A DNA stretch of 64,000 nt from Aphis gossypii (GCF_020184175.1 NC_065530.1:28373260-28437259), one strand, 5' to 3'. Positions 53,160 to 64,000 are shown, counted from the first letter of the stretch. Numbers and translations are program-made. The notes: generated from the letters alone by a model not told the origin.

Positions 53160-54535
53160 TGTAGGATTGAAATGGATGAAAATTTGTTAACTATGAGAAA
53201 TCGCAAGTCGCCGTCGGCCTTAGCTCTGCTGAGAACAAGCAATTGACGCGAAAGAGTAGAGGTACCGTGGTCGTGCTCGTATATTAGCGGTGGCGCTCCG
53301 GTTTGTTGTTGACGGAGGGAGAACGAAACGGCAGACATAGGTGTAGCCAACGTGACGTTGTGATGTTGTCGCTTTTATAAAATACTTATATCCATGCTTG
53401 ATTTATCCCAATATTAAAATTTTGACAAATTTACGGTGTACGGCCTTTTTTAAACTATTGAGAGGCGAGTTTACAGGTAAACTACCTGACTGCAAATCTG
53501 GACAATTGTTGATTATTTGGTCGATATCTTACTCAATACTCATGATTTAAATAAACTATTTTTAATAATATATTTTGACAATCTTTTTTTTTCATCATAA
53601 CAAAATAAATAAGCATCTATTCTATATGCTCTTTGTCTTTATAAATAGTAGAACAGGTTTTTATATTTTAAATCATATATTTTTTACTATATTCTAATGT
53701 TATGTAAATAATTTGATGACTGTTTCTGATGGGTTTTTATATAGCTGCTCTCGTGACTACATACCTTAGATCTAAGCTACATACATTGTTGTCATAGGTA
53801 ATTATCACGGACTAAGATAGAATGGACTGATATCGAATGTCTTATCAGTGTGACACAAATGTTTCTCTAGACAAGGTACCAGAGTACACTACATTCAGCG
53901 CCATCTATGGAGAAATATTATAGTATATTATAATAACCTATATGGAACCACTATTTAATTTTCTATCGTATATTATTATCACTAGATAGCGTTGAACATA
54001 GTGTACTTGTGATAGATGTGCAGTGTAGCGGGGCAGAAACATTTGGGGATCAGACCCCACCACCTCGCCGTCCCTACCGTTACCAGTCCATTCTATCTTA
54101 GTCCGTGGTAATTATCGTGGTTTATATCAAGTGGTTTTTTTTAATGTGATAACAGAATGATGATATCGTCTGGTATTGATAAAGAAATGTCTTAACTTCT
54201 AACTTAATAATATTGAGATGTAAATAATTCTGCTATTTCTACTGTAAGTTTTGAACTATTAACTACGCTACTTGGTACTAGACAGTTATAAGTTACAGTT
54301 GTTACTTGTTGATAGTTGTCAGGTGTCAGCTACTCAGTTATAATACCAATACAATACTACAATAGTGAACAAATTACAATTAACTGTTTAATGTTATTAT
54401 TGTAAATTGTTGGTATTTTGTTATTATATTCTATACTTCAATTATTATTTCAGCTACATGATCAAATAATATATAAAATATTTAGTTTGTTTTTACATTA
54501 TTGAAAATTATATAACATTAAATTCACATTTTGAT
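53160..54535. promoter_or_regulatory. Shared upstream region of divergent P1 and archease genes
   Basis: About 1.4 kb lies between the two start codons and must hold both promoters. CpG-rich sequence sits just upstream of P1 (53.16-53.36 kb); a hAT-type element occupies 53806-54107. No TATA box was convincingly placed for either gene. Confidence 0.55.
53806..54107. mobile_element. hAT-type MITE with perfect 24-bp inverted ends
   Basis: The 302-bp element starts CACGGACTAAGATAG and its first 24 bases (53806-53829) are the exact inverse complement of its last 24 (54084-54107). The flanks are identical 8-mers, GTAATTAT, at 53798-53805 and 54108-54115. It has no open frame of use and must be mobilised in trans. 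Perfect ends and target duplication point to a young insertion. It sits between the divergent P1 and archease genes. Confidence 0.93.
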
Positions 54536-55705
54536 ATGGGTGACATTAAAGAAGAAGACTGGAATTTACCGGAATGCAAATATGAATGTGAGGACCATCA
54601 AAAATGTTTTTGTAATATACCTAGTTATAGTATGATCACAAATGTTAGTTAGTTGTGTATTAAATTTATTTTTAATCAATGCTTAAGTAGAACATAAAAT
54701 TGGTGTTTAGCAGAATATAATATGTGACTATTAATTTTAATATTACATTAAACTTTCCTATTATCAACTAACAATACAAAATGTATTCTACTGAATGCAA
54801 ATTAGATATGCTGTAAATTTATAAGACACGGGTAACTCCTTTAAAGATTTCAATAAATGTTGATATATTTAGATACATGCATAACTAACTGTAGTGATAT
54901 GCAATAATAATATAAAACATTATAAGTGGGAAAGTTGGGAGATTAATTTTAATGGTGGATTATTACTTATTATTTAGGTATTTATAATGCATGATAGTAG
55001 GTACCTTAAATTATTTTGTTAGACATTCAATTATTATAGTAATAATATTTGTTTTAAACTACAATATAATTAAATTTTATCAAATTTACTTATTTATTTC
55101 AGATTTGGACCATACAGCAGATATTCAGTAAGTATTATATTAAGGAACTTTAAGACTCACTATATGTATAATATTTACAAGTAACAAATAATAACGAAAA
55201 TGTAAGATTATTAATACATTTTTATTATTGTAGAATACATGCATGGGGAAGTACTTTATCTGAAGCATTTGAACAATGTGCCAATGCTATGTTTCATTAC
55301 ATGACAGAGGTGGATTATATTGAAATGAAAGAGTCATATGATATAGAAGCTGAGGGTCATGACATGATGACTCTTTTATATAATTTCCTTGATGAACTGT
55401 TGTTCATTTTTAGTGCTGAACCTAATTATATTGCTAGAGTAAGCTATTTAGCTTAGTTATTTTTAAGATCTTAAAATATTCAATTACTGTGTTAAATATA
55501 ATGATTAATGTATAATTTTATTCAGAAAGTACAAATAGAAGAATTTGACAAAACAGCATTTAAAATTAAAGCTAAAGGCTTTGGAGAAGAGTTTCAACTT
55601 GGAAAACATCCTCAAGGTACAGAAGTCAAAGCTATAACGTTTTCAAATATGCAGATACATGAAAATGAAGGAAAATGTGAAGTGTTTGTAATTTTGGATA
55701 TTTAA
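54536..55705 (+). CDS. Archease, activator of the RtcB tRNA ligase
   Basis: Archease family (vertebrate gene ZBTB8OS), 153 residues, close to the usual length. It drives guanylylation and multiple turnover of the RtcB/HSPC117 ligase that joins tRNA exons and the unconventionally spliced XBP1 mRNA. Coding exons are 54536-54587, 55103-55127, 55234-55438 and 55526-55705; phases close. Signature YLDHTADIQIHAWG (residues 18-31, metal-binding Asp in LDHTAD), then LSEAFEQCANAMFHYMT, LLYNFLDELLFIF, AITFSNMQIHE and the C-terminal FVILDI with the second conserved Asp. The second exon is only 25 nt and encodes the LDHTAD motif. An AATAAA overlaps the stop codon. Confidence 0.95.
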
Positions 55706-55709
55706 TAAA
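55704..55709 (+). terminator. Candidate polyadenylation signal overlapping the archease stop
   Basis: AATAAA shares two bases with the TAA stop (TTTAATAAATAC). If used, the 3' UTR would be only about 20-30 bases. Confidence 0.4.
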
Positions 55710-56013
55710 TACTTAAATTTTTGTTTAATCTTGTACTATTATTGCGCTTTTTGATGTTTTCATACAAATCATTATCAAATGGACCATAACCCGGGCTATC
55801 TTCTCATCGCTGTCCAACCTAGATAACATTCTTTTTTAAATTTAAGCACTTTGTTGGAAATTTTGCTAATTAAATTGAATTGCAAGATTGTAATATTAGA
55901 TTTGCAGTTTTTTCTTGTAAGTTAAAAAATTCAATTTTTTTTAAATAAGCGTTTTCTTTAACTTAAAATCATGTAAGAAAAATGTTTTCAAAAACTTTTA
56001 TAAGTATTGTTTG

Positions 56014-56176
56014 CAAGGGCGCCCACAGGGGGTACCCTGACTCCTCCCTGCACAGTTAAATAATAATAATAATTTGTTTAAACTTAAGGTATATTTTATT
56101 TATGGTAGGTACAGCCAGTATAGGTATAGTTTTATTGCTACCTCTCCCTCGAGAAAAATATCTACGGGCGGCCTTG
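56014..56176. mobile_element. hAT-type MITE
   Basis: The 163-bp element has ends CAAGGGCGCCC and, read inward from the right, CAAGGCCGCCC. The flanks ATTGTTTG (56006-56013) and GTTGTTTG (56177-56184) match at 7 of 8 bases. It has no coding capacity. Confidence 0.75.
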
Positions 56177-56390
56177 GTTGTTTGATAAAAGAATTGCTCT
56201 GTATAATAGATTCTTATAAGATTCTCCTCATTCTTTAATTACTTTCCTAATTGGCATAAAGTCCTAAGAAATTAAATTTTATATTATACATTTTGTTTTA
56301 TTTGATTTACAAAAAAAAAAAAATTATTATTATTAAAATCAAAATGGTTTCATGTTAATTAATTGTAGGTAATAAATTTGATTTTTATTT

Positions 56391-56492
56391 CAGTGTAATG
56401 TTGAGGAAAGTAGGAGGGGCTAAATTCTCACTTAGATGTGTTTGGACAATTAGCTGGACCATCTTCGTGAAAAAATCCTAAATACGTCACTG
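56391..56492. mobile_element. Possible small hAT-type MITE
   Basis: Ends CAGTGTAATGTTGAGG and, inward from the right, CAGTGACGTATTTAGG match at 11 of 16 bases. The flanking 8-mers TTTTATTT and ATTTGTTG agree at only 5 of 8, so this is tentative. Confidence 0.35.
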
Positions 56493-56802
56493 ATTTGTTG
56501 TGTCATCGTGAAAGCGTCAGACTAAAAGTTGCAAAGATATAGCGATCCACAAAGAAAAAAAAAGGTTTATTAGCTATAAACACCATTTTCTTCGGTATAC
56601 TAAACTTATAATTCTGTAATTAAGCTGTATGCATACGCAGAGCCGCAGAGGTACCTATAAACTACCTCTGGATATGAATATAATATAATATGATCGTAAA
56701 AACAATTAATTACAAGTATATTATAATAAAATATTAACATAATAAAAACAATTTAATTTAACAATAAATTATACAATATGTAGATATTGATATTGTAATG
56801 AT

Positions 56803-59800
56803 TTATTTTGTATCCTTTAAAGCTTTCATGATCAAAAATTTCGATACACCTTTGAGTTGTTCGCTTATAGTCGTCATTTCCGGTAGGAATTTATCCAAGT
56901 CTATAGCTCTGATCACGGACACTAACAACAACCCAAAGTCTCTGTTTGTGGAATGTTTATAGGCTGCGTTTCTGCATAATCCAATCAAACGTTCGGCGTC
57001 TCTGTTGTTTAGTATTTTTTGGCAATTATTCACCAAGTGCAACAAAACTGGTATTTGATACTGGTCCAGACCATCGCAGTGATTTGTGTATTCACTGCAC
57101 GAATCAATAACAGTATAAATCATATAACACTAATAATAATTAAACTAATAAGTATAAGTAGGTAATTAAGCGATTTACTTTAAAAGACTACACCAATGTT
57201 GTTGATCGAGAAACTGCATGATAATTACCAACCAATTCAAGTGTTTAACTAGAACCGATTCTCTGTCCATCAACAATTTTACGAGCAAGAACTTGCAAGC
57301 ATATTCTGGGAAGTGAATGATCAGTTTAGACAAACTGTCAACGAACCCAGTTAAATTCGACTCACGTGTTTCGAACTGAAAGAAAAAATAATTTCACTAA
57401 GCTTGCGATTGCTACGACACTCAAACACTGCAGTTATTTTTGTTATTTTACAACTCTCTACAAATATATAATGTAACAATGTGCACACTTAATATAATAT
57501 ACAGATATAAAGGCAACAGTTTTATTTTATTAGATACATACCCAGGGTAAATATATCTGTTCACAAATGATTTGCGGCCTTACGTCAGTTTTGAGAAGTG
57601 CTTCGCAAAAACCGTGACGAGCCCTGTCCGTGACAATTTCCGGCCACACGTCTCCTATTACCTCTGATACATCATTTCGGTTTCTTAACTCTGTTTGCAA
57701 CACCAAAAACAATTCTCCGGCGTCGTAGTCTCCAGTGTTTAACATGTCTATGATTTGTTTGATTGCGTTTTTATGCAAATCTTCCACTAGATATACAAAA
57801 ACATAATATGAATAAAAAAAAAATTCAATCTGGTATAAATTATTTGAAATACAATTTAAATACAATAAAATACATAAATCACAATAAACACCCAATAATT
57901 TTAATAGAAATTCAAGTATGACATAATAAATAATATAATATTAATAATCAAAAACCTAATAAGTATATAGTATAGTATACAATTACAAAAATACAATCAG
58001 AATCAATAGTGTAGTAGCGACTAGTGGGCCATGCAGGGAACAGGCCCGTAACCAGATCAAATTTTCAGGTGGAACAAAGTTAACTTTTTTTTTTTGGGGG
58101 GGGGGCTTATAAATAAAAACAATGTCTTTCTAATATTTTTAAGGAGGGCAACGACGTAGCTACGGGCTTGGGGCCATGTAGCAACAGTGCAGTAATTGCA
58201 GTAAAATAAATAGAAAAGTCGTAAAAATGTTTTTAAGAGTTTTATTTAAAAAAAAAATATTCCTGAGATTTAAATTAAATCATAACAAGTTTATCCACAC
58301 CACCTTCACGCTTAGACCAGCTTCCTCCCTTGAGGTAACTCTATACGGTACTCCAATCCCATCCTCTCTAATACAGTTAAGTACCTTGGTCTTACACTAG
58401 ATAAAAGATTAACGTGCGCCCACCATATTAGAGAAAAAAGACTATCGCTGAACAACCGCTTTCATACCTATCCTCAAACCTCTAATCTTTAATAAACACA
58501 CCTCCCTTAATATCAAACTCCTCATCTACAAAACATTACTGAAACCTATCTGGACGTATACGGCATACAGGTATGGGGAAGTGCAAATAAGACTAACTTA
58601 AATAAAATTCAATCCTTCCAAAACATTGCGCTAAGTAAATTAATAAATGCTCTCCCATACATATCTAATCATACTCTCCATATAAACCTCAAATTAAAAA
58701 CAATACACGAAGAAGCCAAACATTTTTACAAAAGATTCCACAACTGTCTTTCCTACCACTCAAATCCTTTAATCAAAAACCTCTTCTCCCTCACAATCCC
58801 TGGCAGCCCTCCTAGACACTTAAAACGTAAATGGTATAGAGACTTTTTACAAATTTTAATCTAAAAAAAAAAATTAGTTTAAATACCTAAATTTTAATCC
58901 TAAATTTTTTTAAAAATCAACTTTAAAGTATCATCATTGGGTGGCTTCTTTACTCATTTTTTTTTTGTTGTGTATACCTACTCATGCTATTGTCTCTTAT
59001 CATATACCTATACTTATTATGTCATCTGATATAGATTGTATATTTCGACTTAAAATAAAAAATAAATTACTAAATATTTTTAAATTGAAAATATTTATCT
59101 AAATTCAAATGACCAAATCCTAACAGACTGGTGTGAAGTTGTTCGCTCCAACTCTTATAAATCACATCTGAAAAGTTCTGTGTCGGCCAGTTATAATACT
59201 AAATTCTAAATTCTAAACATCTCACAAAGTCATAAATAACTTTTAACTTCTGGTAAAACCAATAGGTATTAGAGGTGGGTTTAACGTATTTATTTGAAAG
59301 CGAATTGACAATTGACATAAATAAATAAATAATACCTAATCATTATAAACAATATAAACATATTTACTTATATTAATTTTTTTATCATTGAAAATCGTAT
59401 AAACTTACCCTGAGGTTGACTCGACAGGAAGGACGATTCGTCATCAAAATTTCTCAAGGCGATACCGATACAGGCTGACTGTAATTGCAAGTCCTTGACA
59501 ACTTCGGCTGTAGATTTAGGTTCATCATTTGATATATCTGCGGAGGATTTCGGAAAACAAATTTGAACAGCGTTAAAGTCTTCGTCAATATCGCTATCGT
59601 CACTGCTCGAACTGGAGATTTCAACTCGTACAGTCTATAAATATATATACGTTTATAATATAATGTAAGTACACGGAAAAGTTCAAAATAAGTAAATTTT
59701 ATTAATTTAAATCTTAAAATTAAAAAGCGCTTCATCATTCATGGTAATCACTAACCACTATGTATAATATACCTATTATTTATTTATTTATAACTAAATA

Positions 59801-60003
59801 CATATTAATAATTCATTATTGTGATTAGTGAGTTGTCACAAAGGTAAGTAGTGAGTACATACTTCCGATAAAGTGGCCAAGGATGACAAAAGAACTTTTT
59901 TCGGCGTATCTAAGCTGCATTGATTCGAGGCGAACTTGTTTAACACTCCAGCCAACAAATCTTCGTTTTCATTATTAAATGTCCAATTACCCCAGGTTTC
60001 CAT
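56803..60003 (-). CDS. Fanconi anaemia group E-like protein (FANCE)
   Basis: Predicted 366-residue protein. Coding exons are 60003-59863, 59634-59409, 57786-57542, 57375-57179 and 57094-56803, all GT-AG with consistent phase. The first 120 residues include an acidic, Ser-rich stretch (SSSSDDSDIDED). The rest is all-helical in appearance, with repeated LL/Leu-rich helices. The C-terminal 90 residues (VSVIRAI...SKFLIMKALKD) line up in pattern with the end of vertebrate FANCE as I know it, where HEAT-like helical repeats bind FANCD2. FANCE bridges the Fanconi core complex to FANCD2 in crosslink repair. Vertebrate FANCE is longer (about 536), the difference being in the N-terminus. Identification is by pattern, not search; a different helical-repeat protein is possible. 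Stop and AATAAA overlap. Confidence 0.6.
58034..58170. mobile_element. hAT-type MITE in the FANCE-like intron 2
   Basis: The 137-bp insertion has identical 8-base flanks, GGGCCATG (58026-58033 and 58171-58178). Ends are CAGGGAACAGGCCCG and, inward from the right, CAAGCCCGTAGC, so the inverted match is imperfect. A T11-G10 homopolymer junction (58085-58105) lies inside. Confidence 0.7.
58305..58865 (+). pseudogene. Non-LTR (Jockey-type) retrotransposon reverse-transcriptase C-terminal remnant
   Basis: Pieces in several plus-strand frames give YLGLTLDKRLT, LNIKLLIYKTLLKPIWTY, GIQVWGSANKTNLNKIQ, NALPYISNHTLH and IPGSPPRHLKRKWYRD. These follow the order of the reverse-transcriptase C-terminus of Jockey/BS-like insect elements. 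Frameshifts and stops prevent expression. It lies antisense in intron 2 of the FANCE-like gene; AT-rich 3' tail sequence may extend to about 59075. Confidence 0.8.
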
Positions 60004-61018
60004 AAATAGACTAAATTTTAACGAACTTACTTCAGTTTGAAGTGAAGACTTATGAACACTCTGAATTATATGTTAGGCATACTATACAAGTATTATCAGT
60101 AATCTAACATATATAAAGATAGTATTGTCTGAAACAAGATGAAAACATACACATTTTAAAATTATAATTATAACGTTAAGTAGGAACTTATGTACCTATA
60201 CAGCCAATTGTAATATAGTGACATCATACAGTAATACAACGTTATTAGGTATTGTTTAATAATTAACTTTTATAAACATATTTATGTTGTTATACTTTGG
60301 CATTACGTTTAATATAGTGTAACTATTCATTATGAATTATATTTAATAACGCAACAAATGAAACAAAAAAATTTTAATTGTTATAAAGTTATAATCCTAT
60401 TGTTGTATTAAATTTATATTTTATATTCTAAAATTAAGTCAATTTATCAAAAAATGTTGTAACTAGCTTTAAAGAGAATGTTAAAATTATCTAACTTAAA
60501 TTCATAGAAATAAAATGATTTTCCCAGTTCTTTTAGCTGGTTATAAAATGAAGTACATCTATAGTAGGTACAGATATCTATCACATACAGAAGAAAATGA
60601 AAATTTTAAATTACTTTTGTTTGCTATTTGATAAATAATTCAAATTAACTGAACAAATTTGTAAGAACTTGCAAGTTTGATTTATCTATCTAATGATTGA
60701 ACATTGAGCACTATAATTATTTTCAAGCCAACATTTTTATATTCCAAAACCCAATTTTAGGACAGTCAGGATAGATATTAAATATAAAAACATCAAAATG
60801 TTTTTAATATTTAAGAAAAAAAATTAAACTCGATTTAATCAATAATAATTAGGATATTAGGTATACCTACTTATCCTTACATTTTTTATTTATTTTTGTC
60901 AAACTGTAAATTGAGTACATAAAAAAAAATATAGTATTACATTACAAAAAATTAAACATTGTAATTATAGTTAAGTATGAATAATTAATAAACCAAATTT
61001 ACATATTATGATTCAACG
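60004..61018. other. Spacer between FANCE-like 5' end and SKI3 3' end
   Basis: AT-rich. A minus-strand AATAAA near 60890 could end the SKI3 transcript. The FANCE-like promoter should lie in the first few hundred bases, but no core element is obvious. Confidence 0.6.
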
Positions 61019-64000
61019 TTATGGAATATGAGTTTCTAGTTTTAAAAGATTACATTTCAAAATTTCATTAGGATTTAAATTGTTAACAACAAAATTGATA
61101 TGACTTTTTATAAACTCAGCATCTTCAATATTACCCCGGCAGTAAATGGTATTCAACAAAACTGTCCAAAGTTCAGATGATGTAGGGTATAAATGAATTC
61201 CTTTTAAAACGTTTCGAAGGCACATTTTCAATTCTCCTTCAAACAAGTTGCAAATGGTAGTCAGAACTAATGCATTTTTGAGTTCCCAAGTTTTGTGACT
61301 GATAACTGTAGCACATGTAAAAATATGCGAACCTAGTCCTCTTTTGCGCTTGGACTCATTGGCTATATAGTAATTCAATAATATGAAACCCAAGTTCACC
61401 CATAGATGAGCATTATCAGGATAAATATGAACATAACGGCTGATCAATTTCAAAGATATATTAGGTTGACGGTTTAAGTAGTAGAAATATGTTTCAAATC
61501 GAATAATATCTTTTAAGAACATAGGGTCACTCTTATGTGATATCAATTCTTGCAAGATAGTTCTAGATAGACTACTTTTACGTGTTATAATTCCCAGTGC
61601 AAATGTTGCCAATAATGCCTGTATGTTAGCTGTATTACTTTGTATACTCTTCAAGAAAAATGTTGTGGCTTTATCATAGTCTTCATGATTACTAAATGCT
61701 ATTGCAGCCATAGCAAGAAAAGCAGTTGACACAATATTCATATCAGATTTATTTTCAGTCAACGATTCATAAGTATCATATGCTTCTTGGTACTGATCAG
61801 TCTTATAAAGTGCTAATGCCATTCCAAATTTATCATATAAATTCATTGAGTTCATTTGCTGATATTTTACTATGGCTTCTTGATAACATTTTCCTTTAAG
61901 AAGACTAAAAGCCATGTTTCTTTTCATGCATATTTGTGTTTCAGGTGAACAATATTTTTCAGCATATTTAGCAGTCTTTATAGCATTTTTATACATACCA
62001 GAGTATCTGTACAATATTGATAATGCGTTTTGTGCCCAACTATTTTTAGGATTTTTAGATGTAAGCCAAATAAGTAAATCAATATTATGTTGGATTTGAT
62101 GAGTTGGAGTTAATACTTCTGCATCAGCTTCAATATGTTTTATGTTAGCTTCAGTATAATAACAAACGCTCTCTTCATGATATCCTAATGTGGTTGAATG
62201 ATAAAACAAATCATATGATTTTACAGGATTTTCAAATCTAGTCAGTATTCCTTGCCCAACCCAACTATTTATAAGGGTTGGATCAATATGTTGACTCAAA
62301 GTAAAAGCTTCCTGAGCAAGATTTACATCATTGTGAATCATACAATTGATAGCCAAGTTATTATAAGCTATTGCATTTATTTCAATTTCCAGAGATTTAA
62401 CAAAACAGTTATAACTCAGATGTTCATTTTTGATCTCGTCAATAGCTTCAATGATTCCCATAGTGTTCCAAAAATCTTTGTTTTTTGGATCTAATGATAA
62501 ACATTTTTTAATAGCCACTTCTGCTTTGGATTTAAATTCTAATCGTTCGTTTTTATCAATATCTGTGTTCAGTGCATTTTTCAAATAACATTTGGCTAAA
62601 TCGTACCAGACATATTTTTGTGCAGGATTTAAAGGCAATTTTTTAGATGTTATATTTAGTGCTTGTGAATAACACCTCCTAGAATAAGTATACAGTTGTA
62701 AGCCTTTCACTTCATAATCTTTTTGAGTCAAATTAAATATGTTAGATGGTAAATATATAACAGATAATTCTTCAGGCATCGTTGTCATAAACAAACATAA
62801 ATCTCCAAACAATTTCCAAAGTAGCACATAACGGTTATCAATCAGTAATGCTTTATACAAATATTCACACGCATTTTTACATAAATCATAGCTTGCATGT
62901 ACTTGACAAATAAAAATTGACTTGGCATGTTCTATAAACATTTTTGCTGTGCTGAATAATGCAATAAAATCATTAGAATAAGAGCTTACAATTTTGTAAA
63001 ATAATTGAATACTAGAATCAACTTGACCAATACGATATTCAATTTTAGCTATTTGTAATTTTGGATATAAAAGAGATGGATCAATTTCTATACATTTAGA
63101 GTATGTAAGTTTTGCACCAATGAGTGATTCTCGTCCTAAAAGAGCATCGCCTAGACATTCATAACAGTTTGCATTATTTGGATCATGTTTAGTAGCAATT
63201 TGAAAATTGTCAACAGCTTCTTCATATTTGTTTAATTTCAAATAGTGAACACCTAATCTTAAAGAAGCCCACTTGACATTTTTCGATGTTTTCAAATACT
63301 CCAACAACGCCTCTTGTTCTTTTAATTTCGATAAAGTAAGGTATATATTTGATAAGGCAAGTCCATTTTCTTCATCATCAGGATTTAGGACCACAGATTT
63401 TTCATAGCAAGTCATGGCAATAGGTAAATGCTTTATTTCTCTGTAATAATGTCCTAACTTTGTAATTAAGTCACATCTATAGGGAGAAATCCGAGAAGCT
63501 TCTAAGTACAACTTTCCAGCCTCAGAAATGTGTCCTTGTTTCCACAATACATTACCAAATAGAAGTAATGCATCTGTGTCTGCTGATAAGTTATCAATAC
63601 TTTTTAAAGAGTGTAAAGCATCATCTAGTTGACCGAATTCAGTAAAATATAACGATTCTAAAAAGATAAAGCGATCATTTCTATCACATTTATTCTGTAA
63701 TGTGTTTAAATAGTTTTTTGCCGTCTTTTGATCATTTAAATTACAACTAGCTATAATAATGTATTCAATAAGTTTATTATTTAAATTATCATTAAACATA
63801 TCAATAGCTAACTGACGTCCTTGTAAAGAACAGCACTGCCGAGAACAACAATAAGCTTCAATTTCCCACATAAGCATAGTCTGATAACAGGAAAATGTAG
63901 GTTTTAAAATTTTTTTTGCTTGTTGAACACATCGTATTACATCATCATAACAATGAATATTAATTTGGATTTCTGTTAATAAAAACCACGATTGCCATGA
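61019..64000 (-). CDS. SKI3/TTC37-like TPR protein of the Ski complex (C-terminal 993 residues; 5' end outside window)
   Basis: A single uninterrupted minus-strand frame stays open to the last base of the window, so the start codon shown by an internal Met (63877) is not the true start. The protein is built of tandem tetratricopeptide repeats, with repeated A-x-x-x-Y/F-x-x-x-x-x-x-x-P-N/D signatures such as KLNKYEEAVDNFQIATKHDPNN and its neighbours, then longer helical repeats in the C-terminal half. Segment order and C-terminal length fit SKI3, the scaffold of the SKI2-SKI3-SKI8 complex that feeds mRNA to the cytoplasmic exosome. Human TTC37 has 1564 residues, so roughly one third would lie beyond the window. 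Other large TPR scaffolds are less likely. Confidence 0.85.
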   Translation of the reverse strand, partial: SWQSWFLLTEIQINIHCYDDVIRCVQQAKKILKPTFSCYQTMLMWEIEAYCCSRQCCSLQGRQLAIDMFNDNLNNKLIEYIIIASCNLNDQKTAKNYLNTLQNKCDRNDRFIFLESLYFTEFGQLDDALHSLKSIDNLSADTDALLLFGNVLWKQGHISEAGKLYLEASRISPYRCDLITKLGHYYREIKHLPIAMTCYEKSVVLNPDDEENGLALSNIYLTLSKLKEQEALLEYLKTSKNVKWASLRLGVHYLKLNKYEEAVDNFQIATKHDPNNANCYECLGDALLGRESLIGAKLTYSKCIEIDPSLLYPKLQIAKIEYRIGQVDSSIQLFYKIVSSYSNDFIALFSTAKMFIEHAKSIFICQVHASYDLCKNACEYLYKALLIDNRYVLLWKLFGDLCLFMTTMPEELSVIYLPSNIFNLTQKDYEVKGLQLYTYSRRCYSQALNITSKKLPLNPAQKYVWYDLAKCYLKNALNTDIDKNERLEFKSKAEVAIKKCLSLDPKNKDFWNTMGIIEAIDEIKNEHLSYNCFVKSLEIEINAIAYNNLAINCMIHNDVNLAQEAFTLSQHIDPTLINSWVGQGILTRFENPVKSYDLFYHSTTLGYHEESVCYYTEANIKHIEADAEVLTPTHQIQHNIDLLIWLTSKNPKNSWAQNALSILYRYSGMYKNAIKTAKYAEKYCSPETQICMKRNMAFSLLKGKCYQEAIVKYQQMNSMNLYDKFGMALALYKTDQYQEAYDTYESLTENKSDMNIVSTAFLAMAAIAFSNHEDYDKATTFFLKSIQSNTANIQALLATFALGIITRKSSLSRTILQELISHKSDPMFLKDIIRFETYFYYLNRQPNISLKLISRYVHIYPDNAHLWVNLGFILLNYYIANESKRKRGLGSHIFTCATVISHKTWELKNALVLTTICNLFEGELKMCLRNVLKGIHLYPTSSELWTVLLNTIYCRGNIEDAEFIKSHINFVVNNLNPNEILKCNLLKLETHIP

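Larger units (their letters stand above)
55706..56801. other. Intergenic spacer between convergent archease and FANCE-like genes
   Basis: No gene is seen. It holds one good and one possible hAT-type MITE. The rest is AT-rich. Confidence 0.6.

Overview
The window looks like nuclear DNA of a sap-feeding hemipteran, most likely an aphid. The reasons are multi-exon genes with GT-AG introns, very AT-rich spacers full of ATAATATTAT-like runs and recurrent TAGGTACCTA words, many short non-autonomous DNA transposons, and insect-type proteins. No bacterial, plasmid or organellar features were seen, and no rRNA, tRNA or CRISPR array was recognised. The species assignment is an inference from style; no search was possible.

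Layout. Positions 1-36.9 kb are almost empty of recognisable coding sequence: microsatellites, hAT-type elements at 1.3, 2.3 and 8.5-9.2 kb, a decayed non-LTR retrotransposon piece at 4.1-4.6 kb, and two CpG-rich blocks (10.4-10.85 kb and 29.3-29.95 kb) that each end in a good splice donor and could be 5' exons. Positions 36.9-41.5 kb hold a 12-coding-exon secreted haem peroxidase (+ strand). From 41.6 to 44.7 kb there is an old local duplication: one copy carries the true 3' exons of an ACAD9-like gene, the other a broken antisense copy of them next to the peroxidase 3' end.

From 44.2 to 64 kb the window is densely genic: ACAD9-like (-), a peroxisomal 2-hydroxyacid (glycolate) oxidase of the HAO family with an SKL tail (-), ribosomal protein P1 (-), archease (+, divergent from P1), a FANCE-like Fanconi anaemia protein (-), and the C-terminal 993 residues of SKI3/TTC37 (-), which runs off the window end. 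I rebuilt exon structures by hand from splice sites and conserved family motifs, and reading phase closes for every gene.

The genes are mainly unrelated housekeeping functions (complex I assembly, peroxisomal oxidation, translation, tRNA ligation, DNA repair, RNA decay) beside one tissue-type gene (the peroxidase); there is no operon-like system. The most interesting points are: an ACAD9 homologue that has lost the acyl-CoA dehydrogenase catalytic and FAD signatures; an in-frame 72-nt intron in it whose retention would insert a hydrophobic helix; a HAO protein with altered FMN-phosphate-binding positions; a peroxidase lacking both acidic haem-linking residues; a FANCE candidate; and hAT insertions with 8-bp target duplications, one with perfect 24-bp inverted ends between the divergent P1 and archease genes.
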